Assembly: GCF_013407595.1 (NCBI RefSeq)
Contig: NZ_JABEKX010000003.1
Location: 1 to 64,000, forward strand
Direction of reading: 5' to 3'
Source of the DNA: Lacticaseibacillus absianus
Lineage (GTDB): Bacteria; Bacillota; Bacilli; Lactobacillales; Lactobacillaceae
DNA length: 64,000 bases
The notes below the pieces were generated by a model. It did no database searches. It saw only the letters and a program-made list of their open reading frames with translations, and had not been told where the DNA came from. The position numbers were made by a program, and so were the translations under genes. Every line of letters begins with the position of its first letter. Position 1 is the first letter of the stretch. Positions 49,654-57,681 of the stretch are shown here, piece after piece.

Positions 49654-49662
49654 TGGTATACT
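49654..49662 (+). promoter_or_regulatory. Extended -10 promoter of the first DUF2187-like gene
   Basis: TGG-TATACT (TATACT 49657-49662) within a strikingly A/T-rich stretch (49612-49680) that contrasts with the GC-rich surroundings. No good -35. Confidence 0.7.
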
Positions 49663-49693
49663 GGAGAAAATATCAATTTGGGAGGGCTTTCAC

Positions 49694-49939
49694 ATGAGCG
49701 AGATCAGACCAGGAGCAGTCGTGAAGTGTCGGCCGAACGGCAACATGGAACACCCCTTCATCGGGGTCATCGAGAAGTGTTACGAGAATTCGGCGCTGGT
49801 GACCATCGATGAGTTCGACCCAGCGGACCGGATGAACGCGCGCGAGTTGTTGTACCGAACGATCATCAGTAACCGGGCGATCAAGGTCTTGACACCAAGT
49901 CAGACGACGGTCGTCGATGCGATGTCGGACGTCGGGTGA
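49694..49939 (+). CDS. Small DUF2187-like protein, copy 1
   Basis: 81 residues. The pattern IRPGAVVKCR, then GVIEKCYENSALVTIDEFDPAD, then RTIISNRAIKVL resembles the short KOW-like beta-barrel proteins of the DUF2187 family. It aligns with the next gene (GTIEKLYANAALLSIDTYDTAD, KTVINYKNMK), so the two are paralogues. The role is unknown; the fold would suit nucleic-acid or ribosome binding, but that is inference. GGGAGGG lies 7-8 nt before the ATG. Confidence 0.75.
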   Translation: MSEIRPGAVVKCRPNGNMEHPFIGVIEKCYENSALVTIDEFDPADRMNARELLYRTIISNRAIKVLTPSQTTVVDAMSDVG

Positions 49940-49958
49940 GCGGCGCCTTCGCGTTTTT

Positions 49959-49967
49959 GTGGTATAA
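49959..49967 (+). promoter_or_regulatory. Promoter of the second DUF2187-like gene
   Basis: Extended -10 TGG-TATAAT (TATAAT 49962-49967) after a T run; no clear -35. Gives the second paralogue its own transcript. Confidence 0.75.
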
Positions 49968-50015
49968 TGGCCTGTACTGACGAAGCCACTTGGCAGAACG
50001 AAGGAGGGACCCTGT

Positions 50016-50258
50016 ATGGCCCAAGAGATCACGATCGGCAGTCAGGTCGACGTCAAGAAGAATGCGAACGTGCCGCTGTCGTTCACGGGGACGATCGAGA
50101 AGCTCTACGCGAACGCCGCGTTGCTGTCGATCGACACCTACGACACCGCCGATGCAGAGATCGTCGAGGATCTGAAGCATAAGACGGTCATCAACTACAA
50201 GAACATGAAGCAAAACGGGAAAGCGGTCCAGCCGCCGAAGCCTGAAGACACGAAATAG
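50016..50258 (+). CDS. Small DUF2187-like protein, copy 2
   Basis: 80 residues, paralogue of the gene at 49694: IGSQVDVKKNANVPLSFTGTIEKLYANAALLSI, then LKHKTVINYKNMK, with a charged C-terminal tail. AAGGAGGG precedes the ATG. Own promoter and terminator. No function known from the sequence. Confidence 0.75.
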   Translation: MAQEITIGSQVDVKKNANVPLSFTGTIEKLYANAALLSIDTYDTADAEIVEDLKHKTVINYKNMKQNGKAVQPPKPEDTK

Positions 50259-50279
50259 ACCGGTGCGCCGGTCTTTTTT
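50257..50279 (+). terminator. Terminator after DUF2187-like copy 2
   Basis: AGACCGG-TGCG-CCGGTCT stem (50257-50274) followed by TTTTTT; it overlaps the stop codon. Confidence 0.93.
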
Positions 50280-50393
50280 GATCGCCAGCGCTATGCAGAC
50301 CGTGTCCGCGTTGCGCCGCACGGCGAGCACATTGCTGGTCTCGTCGCGTGCCGTTCCGGTAGACTGAAAGTAGACCGGAAAGGAGGGAACCCG

Positions 50394-50633
50394 ATGGCAG
50401 ACTTTGACGCAATGAAGGACAAGGTGATCGGCAAGGTGAAAGAGACCGCCGGCAAACTGACCGATAACGAACAGCTTGAAGCCAAAGGCAAGGCGGAACA
50501 GTTGAAGGGCGAGGCGAAGGATAAAGCAGCGGACCTGAAGAAGAAGGCCGAAAAGAAAGTCGAGCACGCGACCGACGATATGGCCAAGCGCTTCAACAAC
50601 GCCGTGGACGCTAAGCGCGACGACGAGGTGTGA
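50394..50633 (+). CDS. CsbD-family stress protein
   Basis: 79 residues, highly charged and helical, rich in Lys, Ala, Glu and Asp: DKVIGKVKETAGKLTDNEQLEAKGKAEQLKGEAK is the CsbD core. Members are abundant general stress proteins of unknown action. AAGGAGGG lies 5-6 nt before the ATG. An inverted repeat TTCCGGT/ACCGGAA (about 50354-50380) overlies the probable TAGACT -10 (50360-50365) and could serve regulation. Confidence 0.88.
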   Translation: MADFDAMKDKVIGKVKETAGKLTDNEQLEAKGKAEQLKGEAKDKAADLKKKAEKKVEHATDDMAKRFNNAVDAKRDDEV

Positions 50634-50636
50634 GTC

Positions 50637-50683
50637 GTTGACCACGAAAAAAGACCGCAGAGCGGTCTTTTTTCGTGGTCAAC
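50637..50683. terminator. Long bidirectional terminator between the CsbD gene and the GHMP kinase gene
   Basis: A perfect 22-bp inverted repeat (50637-50658 with 50662-50683, loop AGA) with T runs on both strands. The stop codon of the minus-strand gene lies in the stem. Its core GACCGC/GCGGTC flanked by A6/T6 is shared with the terminator at 52264-52310. Confidence 0.95.
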
Positions 50684-51470
50684 GGGCGATGTGTACGGCG
50701 CGATCGCTCAAAGCCAGTGGCGTGACCCGGCCAGCTTTGAGCCGGTCGCGGAGCTTGGGGATGAAATCGCGCAGTGTGGCCGGGGCGAGGCAAATCAGCG
50801 CAGGCCCGTTGCCTGACGCAAAACAGGTGATCCCACCCGTCGCCTGAACGCCCCGGGCGATCATCTCGGCGTGCGGGTAGTAGCTGGCGCTGACTTGTGC
50901 GCTGAGCGGGAAGTGGGTCCGCAACCAGGCGCTGTCATGCGCGTGCAACGCGCCGACTAACGCGGCCAGGTCTGGCGGCGTCGCGGTCAGGTCGGTCGGG
51001 ACCGCGGGCGCGACGAGCTGATCGGGTAAGTAGACGGCCCCTTGCAGGTCGCTGGGGCCGTGAAGCAAGGCGGTCGTGCGGTTGTGGCCTGTCAACACGA
51101 CCGCGATCGCGTGGCGATTCGGCTCGAAGAACGCGACGCGGTCCATCCGAGCCGCCAGCGACAGGGGCTGGGCGCCAAGCGTCTCCGCCAGCGTCACCCC
51201 TGCGACGGTGGCCGCAAGCGAACTCCCGAGGCCCTGACCGCATGGTAATGTGCTGTGGACCGCTAAGCGGTGGGGCATCAGGGCTGGCGCGACGGACTGG
51301 GCGACCGCCACGATCAGGTTGCTCTGGTCGTGGGGCAACGTCGGATCATCGTGCGTGACCGTCCACTCGAAGGACTCCGGGCCAACGGTGACGGTCAGCC
51401 CGCGGTCGATCGTCAAGGCGAGTTGTGGTTGCAGTTTTGATGTGACGGTCCCAGGCACCCAGATCTTCAT
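50679..51470 (-). CDS. thrB: GHMP kinase, homoserine-kinase-like
   Basis: 263 residues. PCGQGLGSSLAATVAG near residue 76 is the GHMP ATP-binding motif with the ThrB-type GLGSS; the start MKIWVPGTVTS and the C-terminal TGGITCFASGNGPALICL motif also fit homoserine kinase. It is somewhat shorter than ThrB (about 290-310). No hom or thrC is nearby, so the pathway assignment is uncertain. Start ATG 51470 has GGAGGAA 8 nt upstream; the longer start at 51485 overlaps that site. Confidence 0.72.
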   Translation of the reverse strand: MKIWVPGTVTSKLQPQLALTIDRGLTVTVGPESFEWTVTHDDPTLPHDQSNLIVAVAQSVAPALMPHRLAVHSTLPCGQGLGSSLAATVAGVTLAETLGAQPLSLAARMDRVAFFEPNRHAIAVVLTGHNRTTALLHGPSDLQGAVYLPDQLVAPAVPTDLTATPPDLAALVGALHAHDSAWLRTHFPLSAQVSASYYPHAEMIARGVQATGGITCFASGNGPALICLAPATLRDFIPKLRDRLKAGRVTPLALSDRAVHIAR

Positions 51471-51502
51471 CGCGCGTTCCTCCATAAGATGAGATGTTAC
51501 CT

Positions 51503-51554
51503 AGTATATCTAATCATCCTCTCATTTTCAACATTTTCGTGAAAATGGTATACT
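51503..51554. promoter_or_regulatory. Divergent promoters with a shared inverted repeat
   Basis: Minus strand, for the kinase gene: -35 TTGAAA (51526-51531), 17-bp spacer, -10 TATACT (51503-51508). Plus strand, for the mutase gene: extended -10 TGG-TATACT (TATACT 51549-51554). Between them lies CATTTTC-GT-GAAAATG (51532-51547), well placed to act on both promoters as an operator. Confidence 0.75.
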
Positions 51555-51578
51555 GACAGGGAGATACAGGAGGTCACG

Positions 51579-52265
51579 ATGGTCAAATTAGTTCTGTTGC
51601 GGCACGGGCAAAGTGCGGCGAACTTCTCGAATACCTATACGGGCTGGTCGGATGTCGAGCTGACCGCCACTGGCGTTGCACAGGCGGAAGCTGCGGGTGC
51701 GGCGCTGCGGACAGCGGGCCTGACGTTCGGTCACGTCCACACGTCGGTGCTACAGCGCGCGATCAAGACCGCTTACATCGTGCAGGACGCACTGGGCCAG
51801 AACTGGCTACCGATCACCAAGAGCTGGCGGCTGAACGAGCGGCACTACGGCGCGCTACGGGGGCTGAACAAGGCGCTGACGCGTGAGCTGTTCGGTGTGG
51901 CACAGGTCGCCCAGTGGCGGCGCAGCTACACCGCGCATCCGCCATTGCTGGTGCGACCGAGCCGCTCTCGGCGGTACCACGCCTTTCCGGCCAGCATCGT
52001 CCCGCGGGGTGAAAGCCTAGCCGAGGCGACGGTGCGGTTGATCCCGTACTGGACGGACGACTTAGCGCCGCGGCTGCTGGCCGGGGCCGATCAGCTGGTC
52101 GTGGCGCACGGGTCGACGTTGCGTGCACTGATCAAGTACTTGGAGGCGATCCCGGACGACCAGATCGATGCCGTCGAGGTCGCCAACGCCCAGCCGATCG
52201 TCTATACGCTGGATGACCAGTTGCGTATTCTGGACAAGCAGGTCTTGGCATCCGGCGACGCATGA
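51579..52265 (+). CDS. gpmA: 2,3-bisphosphoglycerate-dependent phosphoglycerate mutase homologue
   Basis: 228 residues. Catalytic His9 (LLRHGQS), Glu87 ([11 protein letters not shown]) and His177 (VAHGST) are all present, with the GpmA-type WRLNERHYG and WRRSY blocks, so it is of the dPGM subfamily. Segments around 100-112 and 125-140 differ from the housekeeping GpmA pattern, suggesting a divergent paralogue; a main glycolytic copy elsewhere is likely. AGGAGG before the ATG. Divergent from the kinase gene, with a common operator region. Confidence 0.85.
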   Translation: MVKLVLLRHGQSAANFSNTYTGWSDVELTATGVAQAEAAGAALRTAGLTFGHVHTSVLQRAIKTAYIVQDALGQNWLPITKSWRLNERHYGALRGLNKALTRELFGVAQVAQWRRSYTAHPPLLVRPSRSRRYHAFPASIVPRGESLAEATVRLIPYWTDDLAPRLLAGADQLVVAHGSTLRALIKYLEAIPDDQIDAVEVANAQPIVYTLDDQLRILDKQVLASGDA

Positions 52266-52310
52266 GAGCACCAAAAAAAGACCGCTCAGCGGTCTTTTTT
52301 TGGTGCTCTC
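52264..52310. terminator. Bidirectional terminator between gpmA and pepC
   Basis: An inverted repeat of about 22 bp, GAGAGCACC-A7-GACCGC with its complement, T runs on both strands. The gpmA stop codon enters the stem. Same core as the terminator at 50637-50683. Confidence 0.95.
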
Positions 52311-52342
52311 AACGCAGGAGCTAAGCCCCCGTGTGCAGCAGA

Positions 52343-53683
52343 TTAAGCCAGTGCGCCCATCGGATCCCATGGATTCAGGACTGTCGGGTTGTCGGTCTCG
52401 GCTTTGATCACGTCCTGCAGGTCTTGTGGCAGGTACTTCTTGTTGATCACGACCTGGTAGACGAAGTTGTCGAACCAGTCGTCGGACGCAACGAAGTAGC
52501 CTTTTTCGCCGACCTTATCGCCCCAGGAGTTCTCGACCTTCCACTTCGTCGGCTTGCCGTCGACGAGGTCGACACCGGTCAGGACCATCGCGTGGGTCAT
52601 CAGGGATTCGCCGTAATCGAGGCGATCCGCCTTGGTCATGTCGAAGCTAGTGTTGAACAGCGCGTTCTTATCGTAGATCTTGGTGTCCATGATCCCGATC
52701 TGGCGGTCAGAGGACTGGCCGACATCGGAGCCGAACCAGACGCTTTCGCCAGCGGCGAGCTGCTTGATCGCCAACTGCTTGAAGGTGTCGATGTCGAGGT
52801 TCAGGTGGCGCACTTCGCGACCGCCGATGACGTTGCCGAGCATCTCCACGGTGTACAGGTGGTTGTATGGCTTGTCTGCAGTCGGGGCGTTGATGATGGA
52901 CTGCGTGGCCGCCAGATCCCAGCCGATGTACTTGTCGTAGAAGGTTTTCGGCGTTAGATCGCGGTCGATGTGGTAGTTCTTGTCATCGTCGCGGTATTCG
53001 AAGTCGAACTTGGTCGGCGGGTTGCCCAGTGTGTAGGCGAGGATCCGGTAGTCTTCAGACAGGAACTGGTCCTTGGCCGCCTGGAGGTCTTCAGCGGAGG
53101 CCCCGTCTGCGACGAGCTTGCGCAGTGAGACGGCGTCCTTGCGCAGCTTGAGGTTCAAGACGGTGTTCATCTCGCTGGACTTGCTGGAGCTGTAGGTTTC
53201 TGGCATGACGGACTTCGGCACGATGCCGTACTTATCGATCAACGCCGTCAGCATGTCCCACTGACCGCCATCGCCCTGGGGGTTGGCCATCAGCCAAGCC
53301 ACCTTGCGGGAGTCGATGGCTTCCGTGGCCGTCTTGATGACGTTTTCGTAGAAGTAGTTAGACTTTTCGAACTTATCCCAGAAGAAGGTGTAGTTCTGGG
53401 ACAGCTCGAAGTCCTTGAGCTTGAACTGGTGTTGAATGCTGTGGCGCATGGTGTTCAGCGCGGCGAACATCCAGCAACGGCCGGATTGCTTCTGGTTGGC
53501 GACTGAGCCGGTCTCCAAGTCGATGGAGAAGGTCTGGGTCATCGCTACCTTGCTGTCTTGGTTCTCGCTGGCGGCGAGCACGCCAGTGTTCATGACCGCC
53601 TTTTGGATCACGGCACTGGCTGGGGTGTTCTCCAGGTCAGCTTGGAACTGGGACAGGTCAGCAGCTGTAATTGCTTGAGACAT
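52343..53683 (-). CDS. pepC: Aminopeptidase C (bleomycin-hydrolase family)
   Basis: 446-residue cytosolic cysteine peptidase, C1B family, hexameric in homologues. Catalytic Cys70 (QKQSGRCWMFAALN), His in SLMTHAMVLTGV near 365, and Asn in KVENSWGDKVGEKG near 385. The C-terminus ends GALA, like the Gly-Ala-rich tails that occupy the active site and give aminopeptidase specificity. Typical of the lactobacillus proteolytic system. Start ATG 53683 after AAAGGAG; a longer upstream frame was rejected. Confidence 0.96.
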   Translation of the reverse strand: MSQAITAADLSQFQADLENTPASAVIQKAVMNTGVLAASENQDSKVAMTQTFSIDLETGSVANQKQSGRCWMFAALNTMRHSIQHQFKLKDFELSQNYTFFWDKFEKSNYFYENVIKTATEAIDSRKVAWLMANPQGDGGQWDMLTALIDKYGIVPKSVMPETYSSSKSSEMNTVLNLKLRKDAVSLRKLVADGASAEDLQAAKDQFLSEDYRILAYTLGNPPTKFDFEYRDDDKNYHIDRDLTPKTFYDKYIGWDLAATQSIINAPTADKPYNHLYTVEMLGNVIGGREVRHLNLDIDTFKQLAIKQLAAGESVWFGSDVGQSSDRQIGIMDTKIYDKNALFNTSFDMTKADRLDYGESLMTHAMVLTGVDLVDGKPTKWKVENSWGDKVGEKGYFVASDDWFDNFVYQVVINKKYLPQDLQDVIKAETDNPTVLNPWDPMGALA

Positions 53684-53733
53684 CGCGTTCACTCCTTTGA
53701 TTAAAAAACGATGATATCTTTTCAGACTTCCAC

Positions 53734-53742
53734 ATTCTAGCA
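53734..53742 (-). promoter_or_regulatory. pepC promoter (extended -10)
   Basis: Minus-strand TGC-TAGAAT (TAGAAT 53734-53739), extended -10, about 40 nt before the ribosome site. No clear -35. Confidence 0.65.
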
Positions 53743-53756
53743 TACTTGGCCACGAC

Positions 53757-53802
53757 AAAAAAGCCGCGGTGCGCAATTGCACCGCACCTGCTGGCCGCTT
53801 TT
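53757..53802 (-). terminator. Terminator of the GNAT gene
   Basis: On the minus strand GCGGTGC-AATTGC-GCACCGC (53785-53766) is followed by GGC and TTTTTT (53762-53757). An outer AAAAGC/GCTTTT can extend the stem. Confidence 0.85.
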
Positions 53803-53858
53803 GACCGCAAGTGCCAGGCGTGGCCCCGCGACCCAGTTAGCCCCGTCAGAAGGGGGCG

Positions 53859-54146
53859 TCAGTCCTTGGTCGGGCGCAACACGTCGGCGTATTCCGGCTT
53901 GGTGTCGAACTCGTGGCGCGCGAAGCTGCACAGCGGTTCGATGGTCCAGCCGTTGGCGCGCGCCTCGTCGACGACTGCCCGTACGAGCTTGCCGGCAATG
54001 CCTTGGCCGCGCAGCACTGGATCGACGAAGGTGTGGTCGATGACGACGGCTGCCCCGTCGTCGATCGGTTGGTAGGTGACCTCGGCGATCAGCTTGCCGG
54101 TGTCGTCTTGCATGAAGTAGCGTCCTGTCTCGTGTTCAAATGCCAT
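53859..54146 (-). CDS. Small GNAT-type N-acetyltransferase
   Basis: 95 residues, matching the short YjdJ/NATD1-like acetyltransferase family: IDHTFVDPVLRGQGIAGKLVRAVVDEARANGW covers the acetyl-CoA loop (RGQGIA) and the following helix, then IEPLCSFARHEF. Substrate unknown. ATG 54146 after GGGAGGG, with its own promoter. Confidence 0.88.
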   Translation of the reverse strand: MAFEHETGRYFMQDDTGKLIAEVTYQPIDDGAAVVIDHTFVDPVLRGQGIAGKLVRAVVDEARANGWTIEPLCSFARHEFDTKPEYADVLRPTKD

Positions 54147-54177
54147 CGTGAAGCCCTCCCGTGTGCGTGTTAACTAA

Positions 54178-54206
54178 ATAGTAACAATATAATTTAGTTC
54201 GTGCAA
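54178..54206 (-). promoter_or_regulatory. Promoter of the GNAT gene
   Basis: Minus strand -35 TTGCAC (54201-54206), 17-bp spacer, -10 TACTAT (54178-54183), in an A/T-rich patch. Confidence 0.75.
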
Positions 54207-54231
54207 GAAACCGCTTGCAGTCGGCACGGCG

Positions 54232-54240
54232 TGGTATCAT
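54232..54240 (+). promoter_or_regulatory. dut promoter (extended -10)
   Basis: TGG-TATCAT (TATCAT 54235-54240), about 15 nt before the ribosome site GGAGGAA. A TTGCAG lies 14 nt upstream, too close for a standard -35. Confidence 0.65.
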
Positions 54241-54269
54241 TGACTGCAAACTGATACTGGAGGAACACT

Positions 54270-54809
54270 ATGCCAACCCGAGGATTCGAGATCGTCTCTG
54301 CGTACCGTGACCAGGGGCTGCACCTGCCGGAACGCCAGACCAAAAACGCGGCGGGATACGATTTTTTTGCCCGCGAGGATTTTGTCCTGAAGAGCATCTG
54401 GCGCTATGACTTCATCCGCCTGTTCCGGCTGATCAAAAACGAGCATCCGTTGACAGAGCAGGACTTCAAGCGCGCGACGAAGAGCCTGAAGCCCCTGCTG
54501 GTTCCGACCGGGATCAAAGCGTACATGCAACCCAACGAGGTCTTGATCCTGGCCAACCGCTCTAGCAACCCGCTGAAGCGCGGACTGGTGATCCCCAACG
54601 GTATCGGGGTGATCGATGCGGACTACTACGACAATCCGGCCAACGAAGGCGAAATCTTCATTCAGATGGTGAACTGGAGCCCCCGCGACGTCGTGATCAC
54701 CAAGGGTGAGCGCATCGGTCAGGGCATCTTCATGCCGTACCTGCTGGCCGACGGTGATGCTAGCCGCGGGGCGACGCGCACCGGCGGCTTCGGCTCCACG
54801 CAATATTAG
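54270..54809 (+). CDS. dut: dUTP diphosphatase
   Basis: 179 residues, trimeric dUTPase family. Motif 1 AAGYDFFA, motif 2 NRSSNPLKRGL, motif 3 GIGVIDADYYDN (catalytic Asp), motif 4 ERIGQGIF, motif 5 RTGGFGSTQ. About 30 extra residues between motifs 1 and 2 (around 36-75) are usual in lactobacilli. Keeps uracil out of DNA and provides dUMP. radA follows after 18 nt, so they share a transcript. Confidence 0.95.
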   Translation: MPTRGFEIVSAYRDQGLHLPERQTKNAAGYDFFAREDFVLKSIWRYDFIRLFRLIKNEHPLTEQDFKRATKSLKPLLVPTGIKAYMQPNEVLILANRSSNPLKRGLVIPNGIGVIDADYYDNPANEGEIFIQMVNWSPRDVVITKGERIGQGIFMPYLLADGDASRGATRTGGFGSTQY

Positions 54810-54827
54810 ACGGAAAGGCGGCGCATC

Positions 54828-56195
54828 ATGGCCAAACCCAAAACACAATATGTCTGCCAAAATTGCGGCTACATCTCCGCTGGCTACCTCGGCCGGTGTC
54901 CGAACTGCGGGACGTGGAACTCGCTTGTCGAAGAGACGGTCGCGACTGGCCCGAAGCCGGCGCCGCGCACCACGACCGCCGGAACGAAGATCCAGCCGCA
55001 GCGGCTCGATCAGGTCAGCATCACCAAGGAGGAACGGGTGACGACCGAGCTCGGGGAGCTCAACCGGGTGCTGGGCGGTGGGGTCGTGCCCGGCTCGCTG
55101 ATCCTGATCGGTGGGGACCCTGGGATCGGGAAGTCGACGCTGTTGCTGCAAGTCTCTGGCTACCTCGCCCGCACGGGGGGTAAGGTGCTCTACGTATCGG
55201 GGGAAGAAAGCGCCAGTCAGATCAAGATGCGTGCTAGCCGCCTGGGTGTCGAGGATTCGGGGATGTACCTGTACCCGGAGACAGATATGCCGAGCATCAA
55301 GCAGGCGATCAGCGACATGGCGCCACAGTACGTCGTGATCGACTCCGTTCAGACGATGAACGTGCCCGACATGAACGCTGCGGTCGGCTCGGTGTCCCAG
55401 ATCCGTGAGGTGACGGCCGAGCTGATGAAGATCGCCAAGACCGAGCAGATCACGATCTTCATCGTCGGTCACGTGACGAAGGAAGGTGCGATTGCGGGGC
55501 CGAAGATCCTGGAACACATGGTGGATACCGTCTTGTACTTTGAAGGTGACATGCACCATACCTACCGGATGCTGCGCTCGGTCAAGAACCGCTTCGGCTC
55601 GACCAACGAGATCGGCATCTTCGAGATGCATGAATCCGGCTTGACGGAGGTCGCGAACCCCAGCGAGCTGTTCCTCGATGAGCGGTTGGAAGGCGCGACC
55701 GGGTCGGCGGTGGTCGTCTCGATGGAAGGCACGCGGCCGATCCTGGTCGAGATCCAGGCGCTGTTGACGCCGACGATGTACGGTAACGCGAAGCGGACGA
55801 GCTCAGGCGTCGACCACAACAAGGTCAGCTTGATCATCGCCGTCTTAGAGAAGCGGGCGAACTTGATGTTGCAGAACCAAGACGCCTACCTCAAGGCCAC
55901 GGGCGGTGTGCGGCTGGTCGAGCCGGCGATCGACCTGGCCATGGCGATGGCCCTGGCCAGCTCGTATCGAGACGTCGGGATCGCTGCGACGGATTGCTTC
56001 GTCGGCGAGCTTGGCCTGACCGGCGAGGTTCGCCGGGTCAACCGGATCGAGGACCGGATCCGCGAGGCGGCGAAGCTCGGGTTCAAGCGCATTTTTGTGC
56101 CGAAGAATAACCTGCAAGGCTTCACGGCCCGTGATAAAATTGAAGTGATCGGCGTCGCAAGCGTCGCCGAGGCGCTGCACAAAGTCTTTGACTAG
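54828..56195 (+). CDS. radA: DNA repair protein RadA
   Basis: 455 residues. N-terminal C4 zinc finger ([19 protein letters not shown]), RecA-like core with Walker [13 protein letters not shown] near 95, the RadA signature [13 protein letters not shown] near 250, and a C-terminal Lon-protease-like domain. Branch-migration helicase in recombination and transformation. GAAAGGCGG before the ATG. Confidence 0.96.
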   Translation: MAKPKTQYVCQNCGYISAGYLGRCPNCGTWNSLVEETVATGPKPAPRTTTAGTKIQPQRLDQVSITKEERVTTELGELNRVLGGGVVPGSLILIGGDPGIGKSTLLLQVSGYLARTGGKVLYVSGEESASQIKMRASRLGVEDSGMYLYPETDMPSIKQAISDMAPQYVVIDSVQTMNVPDMNAAVGSVSQIREVTAELMKIAKTEQITIFIVGHVTKEGAIAGPKILEHMVDTVLYFEGDMHHTYRMLRSVKNRFGSTNEIGIFEMHESGLTEVANPSELFLDERLEGATGSAVVVSMEGTRPILVEIQALLTPTMYGNAKRTSSGVDHNKVSLIIAVLEKRANLMLQNQDAYLKATGGVRLVEPAIDLAMAMALASSYRDVGIAATDCFVGELGLTGEVRRVNRIEDRIREAAKLGFKRIFVPKNNLQGFTARDKIEVIGVASVAEALHKVFD

Positions 56196-56223
56196 GCGCA
56201 GTCCTGATTGAAAGGAGGAAACA

Positions 56224-57378
56224 ATGAAAAAACGTGTGATCTCACTGATCTTTGCATTCGTTGGTATCGGCTTTGGGATAGGGATCTTGCCTAACCTGTG
56301 GGAGCTTGTCGGGTTCACGACCCAATCCTGGCTCAACAACCCGATCGTCAACGGGCTGATCGGTGCCCTGATCTTCCTGATGCTCGCTGAACTCTCGGCG
56401 GGCTGGATCATCCGGGAACTCAAGCAAATTGAAACTTATCTGAGCAAGCAATCACCGAGCTTCCTGCTGTTTGGGAGCTTGGGGACGATCATTGGCCTGG
56501 TGTTAGCTGCCATTATTTCGATCCCTGTCTATAATTTTCCCGGGCCATGGGGAACGGTTATCCCGATCATCTTGATGATCTTGTTCGGCTACTTGGGCCT
56601 GCGTGTCGGGACGACCCGCCGCGATGAGTGGCGCAAGTTGTTCAATGCCCGGAATAAGAAACCCGAGGCGGACAGCCCGGATATTTTGACGCGCAAGGCA
56701 GGTGAGAACTACCGCCAGTACAAGCTACTGGACACCAGCGTGATCATCGATGGGCGCGTTCAGGCCATCGCCAAGATCGGCTTTCTCGAAGGGACGCTGC
56801 TGGTGCCGACTTTCGTCGTGCATGAGTTGCAGCTGATCTCTGACTCCGCGGATGCGCTCAAGCGCGGCCGGGGCCGGCGCGGGCTGGATATCATCAACCA
56901 GATGAAGGCCGACTCGGATATCAACGTCGAGATGTACGACGGGGACTTCGAGGACATGACCGAAGTCGACAGCAAACTCCTGCGGCTCGCGAAGATGCTC
57001 GACGGGGTCGTGATCACGAACGATTACAACCTCAATAAGGTCGCGCAGTTCCAAAACGTGCCGGTGCTCAACATCAACGCGCTGGCCAATGCCTTGAAGC
57101 CGGACTTGATCCCTGGGGAAAGCCTGACCGTCACGGTGATCAAATCCGGGACCGAGCGGCAGCAGGGGGTCGCGTACCTCGAAGACGGCACGATGGTGGT
57201 GGTCGAAGACGGCCAGTACTACATCAACAAGCCGCTCGATGTCGTGGTCACCAGCGCGATCCAGACCGCTGCGGGCCGCATGATCTTTGCCAAACCCGCA
57301 CACCAGCAGAAGTCTCTGCGCGAAAAGACTGAAGATGCACCGGCCAAGTCGCCGACCAAGAAGTCGCCTAAGCGCTGA
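56224..57378 (+). CDS. Membrane-anchored PIN/TRAM-domain protein (YacL family)
   Basis: 384 residues. About four N-terminal membrane segments (1-135), then a PIN-like nuclease domain starting KLLDTSVIIDGR near 163 with acidic residues at DTS, E in HELQ, and D in ITNDYNLNK, then a TRAM RNA-binding domain (about 295-355) and a basic tail. Probably a membrane-bound RNase; the substrate is unknown. It lies between radA and gltX, as in other Firmicutes. AAAGGAGG before the ATG. Confidence 0.93.
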   Translation: MKKRVISLIFAFVGIGFGIGILPNLWELVGFTTQSWLNNPIVNGLIGALIFLMLAELSAGWIIRELKQIETYLSKQSPSFLLFGSLGTIIGLVLAAIISIPVYNFPGPWGTVIPIILMILFGYLGLRVGTTRRDEWRKLFNARNKKPEADSPDILTRKAGENYRQYKLLDTSVIIDGRVQAIAKIGFLEGTLLVPTFVVHELQLISDSADALKRGRGRRGLDIINQMKADSDINVEMYDGDFEDMTEVDSKLLRLAKMLDGVVITNDYNLNKVAQFQNVPVLNINALANALKPDLIPGESLTVTVIKSGTERQQGVAYLEDGTMVVVEDGQYYINKPLDVVVTSAIQTAAGRMIFAKPAHQQKSLREKTEDAPAKSPTKKSPKR

Positions 57379-57391
57379 CCGGCAGGAGCTG

Positions 57392-57500
57392 AGCCGTCAA
57401 GCGGTTTTAGCCCAGAGTATACACGGTGGCCCCGTAAAAACCCCGAACTTAGGGTTGATACGGGGCCACGCGTATACGGCTCGGGCATCGCTTGATGGCT
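57392..57500 (+). repeat. Composite long hairpin with CGAACTTA loop, copy 1
   Basis: A 109-nt element. Outer stem AGCCGTCAAGCG (57392-57403) with CGCTTGATGGCT (57489-57500), 12 pairs with one G-T. Then GTATAC on both sides (about 57416 and 57472), then GTGGCCCCGTA (57426-57436) with TACGGGGCCAC (57459-57469), then ACCC with GGGT closing the loop CGAACTTA. The left part reads TTTTAGCCCAG, as in the element after gltX (59188-59266). No T tract follows, so it is not a plain terminator. Confidence 0.75.
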
Positions 57501-57633
57501 TGTACTATTCTGAAATAGTCGTGCATCTATTGTGAGTCGTTGATGGTGTCTCGACCTCTGCGCGCCGCGGGGTTGGCCGGGCGGGGGTCGGGCCGCGGGT
57601 TTGCATGAAAGGGCGCAACGCGCGGGGCTTTTG
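57501..57633 (+). other. GC-rich gap before the gltX promoter
   Basis: Apart from a perfect small hairpin ACTATT-CTGA-AATAGT (57504-57519), this stretch holds only very GC-rich sequence (57560-57600) without a coding frame, terminator or known RNA that could be recognised. Confidence 0.5.
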
Positions 57634-57642
57634 TGGTACACT
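57634..57642 (+). promoter_or_regulatory. gltX promoter (extended -10)
   Basis: TGG-TACACT (TACACT 57637-57642) after a TTTTG; no clear -35. The ribosome site is 25 nt further on. Confidence 0.7.
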
Positions 57643-57681
57643 AGCAATGCATTGTTTAACTTAAAATGGAGGCGTAATGCA

